A DNA stretch of 64,000 nucleotides from Acinetobacter sp. ANC 3903. GTDB lineage: Bacteria > Pseudomonadota > Gammaproteobacteria > Pseudomonadales > Moraxellaceae. Below, piece by piece: positions 57,242 through 64,000 of this stretch (position 1 is the stretch's first letter; every line of letters starts with the position of its first letter). The notes under the pieces were generated by a model. It was given only the letters and a program-made list of their open reading frames with translations, was not told where the DNA came from and made no database searches. The position numbers and the translations under genes were made by a program. Where the stretch lies: assembly GCF_002135315.1 (NCBI RefSeq), contig NZ_NEGA01000015.1:1-64000 (forward strand), written 5' to 3'.

Positions 57242-58147
57242 TCAAATGGCTTGATTAAAAGTATCGCAATCGTTGATATTTCCTGACTTCAAACCGGTTT
57301 GAAACCATTTCATCCGCTGCTGACTGCTGCCATGGGTAAAACTGTCAGGAACCACCTGTCCAGTCGCACGTTTCTGCAAATAGTCGTCACCAATTTTATG
57401 CGCGGCATCCATGGCTTCTTCAATATCCCCCTGCTCCAGGAACTGGGTACGTTGCTGATTGTGGTTAGCCCAAATACCGGCAAAGCAGTCTGCTTGCAAT
57501 TCCTGACGTACGGAAAGTTGATTGCCTTGTACTTGGCTTGACTGGGCACGGGCTTTTTGTACTTGTGCCGAAATGCCTAACAAGGTTTGAAGATGATGTC
57601 CGACTTCATGTGCCACCACATAGGCCTGGGCAAAATCTCCAGCCTGGTCCTGGCGTGAAAGTTCGGTGCTGTTTTGCTCACCGGAAATATCCATTTGCTG
57701 ACGCATATCTTTAAAGAAAGTGGTATCGATATACACTTTCTGATCGGATGGGCAATAAAAAGGCCCCATTGCAGATTGCGCCGTACCGCAGCCGGAATTA
57801 ACCACACCGCTAAACATCACCAGTTTAGGAGGAACATACTGGGCATTCAATTGCTGCTGGAACACTTGAGTCCAAGTATCTTCAGTATCCGCCAATACTG
57901 TGCCGACAAAATCCATCGCCTCTTGCTGCTCAGGGGTTGGATTATCCAGCCCCTTGGTTTCAGCCGGTTGCGATTGTGAGGTTACCTGTTTGGTGGCCTG
58001 ATAAGCTTGCTGCGGATCAACTCCAAAAAACTTCCAGGCCACAAATGCAACTATAAGCCCTAAAATACTAATACCACCTGCTTTAGCTCCGGCTCCATCA
58101 CGACGGTCTTCCACATTGGTACTGATACGACGTCCTTTCCAGCGCAT
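57242..58147 (-). CDS. ypfJ: Neutral zinc metallopeptidase (YpfJ family)
   Basis: 301 residues. A cytosolic start (MRWKGRRISTNVEDRRDG) precedes one membrane segment (ISILGLIVAFVAWKFFG, about 27-43), then a periplasmic peptidase domain with the zinc motif AYVVAHEVGHHLQTL near residue 180 and paired cysteines (GCGTAQSAMGPFYC). The RRISTNVEDRRG-like N-terminus is the family hallmark. Substrate unknown. Confidence 0.88.
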   Translation of the reverse strand: MRWKGRRISTNVEDRRDGAGAKAGGISILGLIVAFVAWKFFGVDPQQAYQATKQVTSQSQPAETKGLDNPTPEQQEAMDFVGTVLADTEDTWTQVFQQQLNAQYVPPKLVMFSGVVNSGCGTAQSAMGPFYCPSDQKVYIDTTFFKDMRQQMDISGEQNSTELSRQDQAGDFAQAYVVAHEVGHHLQTLLGISAQVQKARAQSSQVQGNQLSVRQELQADCFAGIWANHNQQRTQFLEQGDIEEAMDAAHKIGDDYLQKRATGQVVPDSFTHGSSQQRMKWFQTGLKSGNINDCDTFNQAI

Positions 58148-58196
58148 AGTGATATTCCTTCTAGTTTGCTTTCAGCTTATTTAGCCAGCCTTTGGA

Positions 58197-59123
58197 TTAT
58201 GCCTGCTTTGATTTCGGCTTCATCTTCTGAATCATTGCAATCACGATTAAAACCAGCAACCCTGCAACAAAACCAATCGCCAGATTAATTAAAGTCGGCG
58301 TTACAGCACCAATAATATTGCCTACTGTGGGCATGTGCTGCACATAATCTACTGAATCTTCAGTGAAATGATGAAACCATGGAATGGTATGAGTAATAAT
58401 CCCGCCACCAACCAGGAACATGGCAATAGTCCCAACAATGGTCAAAGTCTTCATCAGTTTAGGTGCAAAAGCCAGTAAACCACGTCCCACAATTTGTTTG
58501 AAACTCGATGCCTGCTCGGTTAAGTACAATCCCAGATCATCTATTTTGACAATCATGGCGACAAAGCCATAAACACCCACCGTCATGACAACGGCAATGG
58601 CTGAAAGCACCATGACTTTAGTAGCAAAAGCAGCAGTTGCTACTGTACCCAATGAAATCACCACAATTTCAGCAGATAAAATAAAGTCGGTACGAATTGC
58701 ACCTTTAATTTTTTCTTTTTCAAATGTGGCTAAATCAGTTTCGATTGCTGTTAACTCGGCTTCAGCCGCTTCTTCAGTCGTGGCTTTTTTATGCTTCAGA
58801 CTATGCAGAACCTTTTCCACACCTTCATAACATAGAAACAAACCGCCAATCATCAATAAGGGATTGATTAACCAAGGTGCAACCACACTAATCAACAAGG
58901 CCAAAGGCACAAGAATAAGCTTATTAACAAAAGAGCCTTTGGCAACGCCCCAAACTACAGGAAGCTCACGCTCAGCACGCACGCCACTGACTTGTTGGGC
59001 ATTGAGTGCCAGATCATCGCCCAATACGCCTGCAGTTTTTTTTGCAGCCATTTTGCTCATGACAGCAACGTCGTCTAAAACAGTCGCAATATCATCTAAT
59101 AATATTAATAAGCTACTCGCCAT
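58197..59123 (-). CDS. DUF808 membrane protein (YedI-like)
   Basis: 308 residues. The N-terminal [42 protein letters not shown] region is the DUF808 signature, followed by about six membrane segments and a short acidic loop ([21 protein letters not shown]). Function unknown. It lies 49 bp before ypfJ on the same strand, so the two may be co-transcribed. Confidence 0.86.
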   Translation of the reverse strand: MASSLLILLDDIATVLDDVAVMSKMAAKKTAGVLGDDLALNAQQVSGVRAERELPVVWGVAKGSFVNKLILVPLALLISVVAPWLINPLLMIGGLFLCYEGVEKVLHSLKHKKATTEEAAEAELTAIETDLATFEKEKIKGAIRTDFILSAEIVVISLGTVATAAFATKVMVLSAIAVVMTVGVYGFVAMIVKIDDLGLYLTEQASSFKQIVGRGLLAFAPKLMKTLTIVGTIAMFLVGGGIITHTIPWFHHFTEDSVDYVQHMPTVGNIIGAVTPTLINLAIGFVAGLLVLIVIAMIQKMKPKSKQA

Positions 59124-59322
59124 TCTTGTTATCCCTAAAATTTCTATTCTGTATTTTAAAGATAAATATTTAAAAAAACTGTATCAACATCATTAAATTG
59201 TTCTTATTTTTTCAATGATCTGTTTTTATAGTGCCTGCCATTCAAAAACATTATGCCGTACAATAAGGCCATTCATCAGCATATACGTGTAGTGCTAATA
59301 ACTACTTTGGAATAGAGAGATA

Positions 59323-60336
59323 ATGAGTAATCAAGACAATCGTCCTGTTATTTTGACTGGCGACCGCCCAACCGGACAACTTCACTTAGGTCATTTTGTA
59401 GGTTCTTTACGTTCACGTGTAGGATTACAGGATTCTCATCATCAACATCTTCTTCTTGCTGATGCTCAAGCTTTAACAGATAACGCAGATAACTTCGAGA
59501 AAGTACGTCGCAATATTATTGAAGTGGCAACTGATTATTTAGCCGTGGGTATTGACCCAACTAAAACAACCATCTGTGTTCAATCATGCTTGCCTGCATT
59601 GAATGAACTAACAATGTTGTATTTAAACTTTGTGACTGTGTCACGCTTAGAGCGCAACCCGACCATTAAATCTGAAATTCAGATGCGTGGTTTTGAGCGT
59701 GATATTCCGGCAGGTTTCCTTTGCTACCCTGTGGCACAAGCAGCCGATATTACTGCGTTTAAAGCAACCGTAGTGCCGGTAGGTGAAGACCAGATTCCAA
59801 TGATCGAACAGACCAACGAAATCGTGCGTCGTTTGAACCGTCAGATTGGTCATGAGATCTTGCCTGAATGTAAAGCGCTACTTTCCAATGTCGGTCGTTT
59901 ACCTGGCTTTGATGGCAAGGCGAAAATGTCTAAATCGCTAGGCAATACCATTGTGCTGGATGCATCTGACAAGGACATCAAAAAAGCAGTCAATGCCATG
60001 TATACCGACCCGAACCATCTTCGTATCGAAGATCCAGGTCAGGTTGAAGGTAACGTAGTGTTTACTTACTTAGATGCGTTCGATACCAATAAAGCAGAGC
60101 TTGAAGAATTAAAAGCACATTATCGTCGTGGCGGTTTGGGTGATGGTACGGTGAAGAAACGTCTTGAAGGCATTTTAAAAGAACTGATCGGCCCTATTCG
60201 TGAACGTCGTATGGAATTACAGAAAGATCCAGACTACATCATGGATATTTTAAAAACGGGTACTGAAAAATGCCGTGACATTACTCAGCAAACCCTGGAT
60301 GAAATCAAATCAGGTTTGGGTGTGTTCCATTTCTAA
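59323..60336 (+). CDS. trpS: Tryptophanyl-tRNA synthetase
   Basis: Charges tRNA-Trp. 337 residues, class I. The HIGH-type motif is GQLHLGHFVGSL near residue 18 and the KMSKS motif KAKMSKSLGNT near 203. RPTGQLHLGH is the typical TrpRS entry. GAGAGA precedes the ATG and a terminator follows. The only tRNA genes in the window are unrelated. Confidence 0.96.
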   Translation: MSNQDNRPVILTGDRPTGQLHLGHFVGSLRSRVGLQDSHHQHLLLADAQALTDNADNFEKVRRNIIEVATDYLAVGIDPTKTTICVQSCLPALNELTMLYLNFVTVSRLERNPTIKSEIQMRGFERDIPAGFLCYPVAQAADITAFKATVVPVGEDQIPMIEQTNEIVRRLNRQIGHEILPECKALLSNVGRLPGFDGKAKMSKSLGNTIVLDASDKDIKKAVNAMYTDPNHLRIEDPGQVEGNVVFTYLDAFDTNKAELEELKAHYRRGGLGDGTVKKRLEGILKELIGPIRERRMELQKDPDYIMDILKTGTEKCRDITQQTLDEIKSGLGVFHF

Positions 60337-60348
60337 ACCCTTATAAAT

Positions 60349-60382
60349 AAAAAAGCCCTTGTTTCATCGAGGGCTTTTTTAT
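60349..60382 (+). terminator. Intrinsic terminator after trpS
   Basis: AAAAAAGCCCT and GAGGGCTTTTTT pair around TGTTTCATC. Confidence 0.9.
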
Positions 60383-60593
60383 AGTCAAAAAATGAGCAAT
60401 TAATCACGCTAACCTATGGTTATTAACCTGAATTAACACAACTTAACTGAAAGCCTCATGAAATGACTCAGCATTCATTTTATGATGTCTTAAATGCTTA
60501 GAGCTACCCCTAGTTCTAACATTCTCCTTAACCGAACTGTGCAAACAGATTCGTTGTTCTACGCGATGATCACCCCAATCATTGCGTATTTTT

Positions 60594-60732
60594 TTGCCTG
60601 AGTTTCTATGAGTTTCTATGAGTTTCTATGAGTTTCTATGAGTTTCTATGAGTTTCTATGAGTTTCTATGAGTTTCTATGAGTTTCTATGAGTTTCTATG
60701 AGTTTCTATGAGTTTCTATGAGTTTCAGGCAA
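60594..60732. repeat. 12-copy 10-bp tandem repeat inside a palindrome
   Basis: Twelve exact copies of AGTTTCTATG fill 60601-60720, then a partial AGTTTC. The array is enclosed by TTGCCTGA (60594-60601) and TCAGGCAA (60725-60732), an exact 8-bp inverted repeat. Removing the twelve units leaves TTGCCTGAGTTTCAGGCAA, a compact hairpin. It lies in the non-coding gap between the convergent trpS and lysS terminators. The rest of 60383-60590 shows nothing I can name. Confidence 0.95.
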
Positions 60733-60733
60733 T

Positions 60734-60760
60734 AAAAAACCCGCACAAGGCGGGTTTTTT
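60734..60760 (-). terminator. Intrinsic terminator after lysS
   Basis: AAAAAACCCGC and GCGGGTTTTTT pair around ACAAG, 13 bp past the lysS stop. Confidence 0.92.
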
Positions 60761-60772
60761 AATACTCACAAC

Positions 60773-62302
60773 TTATGCATGTTTGTGACGCATATGCGGG
60801 AATAAAATCACGTCACGGATACTTGGAGCATTGGCAAATAACATCACCAGACGGTCGATACCAATACCTTGACCGGCTGTTGGAGGAAGACCATATTCAA
60901 GTGCTTCAATGAAGTCAGCATCAAAATGCATCGCCTCATCATCACCCGCGTCTTTTTCAGCAACCTGTGCCTGGAAACGTTCAGCCTGGTCAATCGGGTC
61001 ATTCAATTCCGAGAAACCATTCGCCAATTCACGACCACCGATGAAGAATTCAAAACGGTCAGTAATGTGTGGATTGGTATCATTACGACGAGCCAATGGA
61101 GAAGTTTCCGCTGGGTATTCGGTAATGAAGGTTGGTTGACGAAGCTTCGTTTCAACAGTTTCTTCAAATACGATGGTTTGAAGTTTACCCAAGCCAAAAC
61201 CAGGTTTCACTTGTTCTTTCAGTTCTTCCTGAATGAATTTCGCCAGGAATTCACGGTCAGATACATTTTCTGGAGTGAATTGCGGGTTATGTTCAAGAAT
61301 GGCATCAAACATTGAAATTTTCTTGAATGGACCTTTGAAGCTATACACTTCTTCGCCATAAGGAACATCGGTAGAACCCAAGATGTCGATGGCCAATTTC
61401 TCAAGCATTTTTTCAGTGAGTTCCATCAAGTCTTTATAGTCTGCATAAGCTTGATAGAATTCAATCATGGTGAATTCCGGGTTATGACGTGTTGAAACAC
61501 CTTCATTACGGAAGTTACGGTTAATTTCGAATACACGTTCAAAACCACCCACCACCAGGCGTTTCAAGTAAAGCTCAGGCGCAATACGCAAGAACAATGG
61601 CATATCCAGAGCATTGTGATGAGTTTCAAATGGACGCGCAGATGCACCACCTGGAATCACATGCATCATCGGTGTTTCCACTTCCATGAAGCGCTCATTG
61701 ATTAAATAGTTACGGATACCAGCAACTACTTTGGCACGAATTTCAAAAGTTTTACGTGTTTCTTCGTTTACGATTAAGTCTAAATAACGTTTACGATATT
61801 TAACTTCGGTATCGTTTAAACCGTGGAATTTGTCTGGAAGTGGACGTAAAGATTTAGTTAAAAGTTCAAAATGTTCAATATGAACATACAGATCACCCTT
61901 ACCTGAACGACCGATATAACCTTCAACGGCAATAATATCGCCCAAGTCCAGGCTCTTGATGGTTTCCAGTACTTCAGGTGCAAGTTCTTTACGTGCAACA
62001 TAAAGCTGAATACGGCCAGTCATGTCCTGGATCACGATGAATGAACCACGGTTCAACATCACGCGACCCGCTACTTTGACACGAACCTGCTCGCCAGCTT
62101 CAATTTCTTCTTTAGACTTATCAGCAAATTGTACTTGTAAATCTTGAGCATAATCTTCGCGTTTAAAGGTGTTTGGCCAAGGGCTAGTTCCCTTTTCCTG
62201 AGCATGTTCTTCAATATGCTTTAACTTGGCATGACGCTGTGCAATTAAATCGTTTTCGGAAATGTGTTGTTCAGAAGTCGATTGAGCGTTATGTTGCGTC
62301 AT
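60773..62302 (-). CDS. lysS: Lysyl-tRNA synthetase (class II)
   Basis: Charges tRNA-Lys. 509 residues from ATG 62302 ([12 protein letters not shown]), five bases after GAGG; a longer frame to 62419 has no such signal. An OB-fold anticodon domain (about 65-170; [17 protein letters not shown]) precedes the class II core with motif 2 ([16 protein letters not shown]) and motif 3 ([11 protein letters not shown]). Its paralogue EpmA at 11496 lacks the OB domain. Confidence 0.96.
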   Translation of the reverse strand: MTQHNAQSTSEQHISENDLIAQRHAKLKHIEEHAQEKGTSPWPNTFKREDYAQDLQVQFADKSKEEIEAGEQVRVKVAGRVMLNRGSFIVIQDMTGRIQLYVARKELAPEVLETIKSLDLGDIIAVEGYIGRSGKGDLYVHIEHFELLTKSLRPLPDKFHGLNDTEVKYRKRYLDLIVNEETRKTFEIRAKVVAGIRNYLINERFMEVETPMMHVIPGGASARPFETHHNALDMPLFLRIAPELYLKRLVVGGFERVFEINRNFRNEGVSTRHNPEFTMIEFYQAYADYKDLMELTEKMLEKLAIDILGSTDVPYGEEVYSFKGPFKKISMFDAILEHNPQFTPENVSDREFLAKFIQEELKEQVKPGFGLGKLQTIVFEETVETKLRQPTFITEYPAETSPLARRNDTNPHITDRFEFFIGGRELANGFSELNDPIDQAERFQAQVAEKDAGDDEAMHFDADFIEALEYGLPPTAGQGIGIDRLVMLFANAPSIRDVILFPHMRHKHA

Positions 62303-62439
62303 CTCTGCCTCGAATATGTGTAAAAAACGGAAGTTGCATAGCATAGCAGATTTAGTATAAATTTCGAATGACTTATTGCTACTCAAAAGCATTGATTTAC
62401 TAAAAACACTTCCTTTCACTTATATTTTGAGGCACATTT

Positions 62440-62875
62440 TTAAGCTTCTGCTAATTGTTTCACAATCTCAAAGCCCTTCTTAAATCCGTTACCCATCATT
62501 TCCCTATATTCTCTAGGACTTTCCAGTTCCACCCTCAATCTGGTTTTTCCGTGTAAATCTTCCAGAAAATATTCTCTAAAGCACCCTTCCATTTTTTAAC
62601 TTCTGCACTGTTTAAATCTTCAATACCCTCTCGAAGCATACCTAAATTTTTAAAGATCAATGTCTTAAATTCATCTATCTGCTCAATGGTAGACACCGTG
62701 CCATCCTGTCAGCATCCAGAAATAGCGTTTTACCATTCACCTTCCAATCCGAATGAATACTGGAAGTGAGCAAAAAATAATAGGTCCATTGACTATAGTT
62801 ATCTGGGTTCCATAGCACCTGCCATACTTGTTGTGGTGTGGCTTCAATTAACATTGCATAATTTAATGTTTCCAT
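62440..62875 (-). pseudogene. SRPBCC (AHSA1-like) gene broken by two frameshifts
   Basis: The start METLNYAMLIEATPQQVW and the middle WNPDNYSQWT...KVNGKTLFLDAD are open from 62875. Near 62712 the frame shifts, and DGTVSTIEQIDEFKTL continues in another frame; near 62565 it shifts again, and EDLHGKTRLRVELESPREY runs to a stop at 62440-62442. Joined, the pieces give a normal-length START/SRPBCC protein of about 144 residues. Each break needs one base. The 300 bp beyond its start (62876-63173) hold nothing I can support. Confidence 0.82.
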
Positions 62876-63173
62876 AGAGTGGCCAACTCTCTAAAACATG
62901 CTGTCCATGAAAGTAGAGAAACCATTTTTTACATCATAGCTACATTTTGTTATTGAATACTGAATTGAACAATCAATAACACTAAGTATTTATTTTTAAT
63001 AAAAAATTTATTTTGTAATTGAATTTATTAGATTGATCTGAAATACACCTTAGACCAAAAGCTAACTTCTTTGTTCAGCCAAGTCACTTACAATAGATTC
63101 AAGAAAAATAGTTGAAAAGTAATCTATTCAACTGTGTCTATCTTTGTGAATAAAGAAAGTATGAACTAAAAAA

Positions 63174-63680
63174 ATGAAGACATGCCCTTTAAAAATCCTA
63201 TTTTTGCATGGACTTGATTCTTCGCGTGAATCAGCCAGATTCCATGCTATTAACGCCGATCATAAATATTGTATCGACGTAGATTATCGTAACCTGAATT
63301 TTCAAACCGTCGCTAATTTTTATCGTGACATTATTGCCAAAATCAAACCTGAAATCCTGGTTGGCCATAGCTTGGGCGCTTACTGGGCGCTTAAAATGTC
63401 AGCTCTATATAAAATTCCAGCAATTATCGCCAATCCCAACTTAAGCCCAGATTTTCGTGCCGATTATCCTCCTATTAATGAAGATGATCTGGAACACGAT
63501 ATTGCGCAAATTGCCTATCTGGAATTAGGTGATGAAGAACTGGATATGTATGCTGTACAACAGCAACTCGAACCGTATATGCAGGTTCAGGCGGTCGAAG
63601 GTGGACACCACCGTTTAGCCAGTCCAGAAAATATCAACGACCTGCTTCAGCATATGCAGACACATTTTCTAAAAAAATAA
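63174..63680 (+). CDS. YqiA/YcfP-family alpha/beta-fold esterase
   Basis: 168 residues, a small alpha/beta hydrolase. LFLHGLDSSRESARF near residue 10 is the oxyanion region, VGHSLGAYWA near 63 has the nucleophile serine, and EGGHHRL near 143 the catalytic histidine. YqiA-type enzymes hydrolyse short-chain esters; the physiological substrate is not known. The start MKTCPLKILFLHG has no strong Shine-Dalgarno. Confidence 0.85.
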   Translation: MKTCPLKILFLHGLDSSRESARFHAINADHKYCIDVDYRNLNFQTVANFYRDIIAKIKPEILVGHSLGAYWALKMSALYKIPAIIANPNLSPDFRADYPPINEDDLEHDIAQIAYLELGDEELDMYAVQQQLEPYMQVQAVEGGHHRLASPENINDLLQHMQTHFLKK

Positions 63681-63712
63681 AAAAGCCCTGGTTATTCCCA
63701 AGGCTTTTCTTA
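63678..63712. terminator. Imperfect terminator between the esterase gene and apt
   Basis: AAAAAAGCCCTGG and CCAAGGCTTTT pair with mismatches around TTATTC, between convergent genes. Confidence 0.65.
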
Positions 63713-63723
63713 CATCCGCTTAA

Positions 63724-64000
63724 TTAAGCAACAGCTTGTTCGGGCTGCGATTTTTCATCTAATACCGACCAAATATCTAAGCCCAGGTCATTATGTAAAT
63801 CTGGTAAATCCAGAAAAACACTTGCCCCTAAAACTTCATGTTTACATTTATTCACTAACTGTTTGACTGCTTTTAGCGTACCGCCAGTGGCTAACACATC
63901 ATCCACAATAATGATTTTTTGCGCTTGGACATCAGCCGACATTTCCAGACGATCCATGCCATATTCCAGGCTATAACCGACACCAACCACTGGTGGAGGT
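63724..64000 (-). CDS. apt: Adenine phosphoribosyltransferase, C-terminal part (cut by window edge)
   Basis: Salvages adenine to AMP with PRPP. Ninety-one residues to the stop at 63724; the start lies beyond 64000. The PRPP-binding motif IIIVDDVLATGGTLKA is the type I phosphoribosyltransferase signature, and SLEYGMDRLEMSADVQ before it is characteristic of Apt. Confidence 0.92.
   Translation of the reverse strand, partial: PPPVVGVGYSLEYGMDRLEMSADVQAQKIIIVDDVLATGGTLKAVKQLVNKCKHEVLGASVFLDLPDLHNDLGLDIWSVLDEKSQPEQAVA

Noticed and set aside
60601..60726. CRISPR-like array
   Set aside because: Units are 10 bp, exact and without spacers, and no cas genes are present, so it is a simple tandem repeat.

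Overview
The window is a stretch of chromosome from a gammaproteobacterium, almost certainly an Acinetobacter. The DNA is AT-rich with intergenic palindromic repeats typical of that genus. The gene set also fits: a long Pseudomonas-type isocitrate lyase, a glutarate-degradation cluster, the carAB-greA order, and an IS982-family element. Most of the window is ordinary housekeeping sequence with intact genes and clear intrinsic terminators between them.

Layout. 1-1222: a 5'-truncated IS982 copy that cuts off the end of a DUF4917 (SIR2-like) gene. 1275-4594: methyl-cycle genes ahcY (behind an S-adenosylhomocysteine riboswitch), metF and rsmE. 4764-11367: a membrane PAS-GGDEF-EAL protein, maeB and cca. 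11496-13540: epmA and pdxB. 13754-19032: a glutarate cluster (CoA-transferase, MFS carrier, gcdH) with a divergent LysR regulator. 19140-25299: tRNA-Ser, greB, two lytic transglycosylases, an SCP2 protein, ttcA and htpX. 25472-33376: a DUF4112 protein, an RND pump without partners, dgkA, aceA and a LysR regulator. 33504-38931: a CorC-type membrane protein, tRNA-Leu and several small unknown proteins. 38981-43709: folP, ftsH and rlmE against yhbY and a DOMON-like gene. 43861-49609: a coiled-coil protein, then carA, carB and greA behind a leader with two nested terminators.

49689-53716 is the accessory part. A TetR regulator and a RidA-like gene share a double palindromic operator. After an acetyltransferase gene comes a two-gene unit: a two-membrane-segment protein with a CxxC/CxxC tail, and a 57-residue zinc-ribbon-like protein. 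A decayed tRNA-Met relic follows it. Then come a uspA-type gene with a strongly structured leader and an ATL-type DNA repair gene. 53905-54880 is a complete IS982-family element with a 6-bp target duplication, just past the stop of a Na+/H+ antiporter gene. 56628-64000 holds a zinc metallopeptidase, a DUF808 protein, trpS, a 12-copy 10-bp tandem repeat inside a palindrome, lysS, a broken SRPBCC gene, a YqiA-like esterase and the 3' part of apt.

The best candidates for something undescribed are the membrane-protein/zinc-ribbon pair beside the tRNA relic, the IS-truncated SIR2-like protein, the nested carAB leader terminators, the structured uspA leader, the cca terminator that contains the cca ribosome-binding site, and the tandem array grown inside a hairpin.
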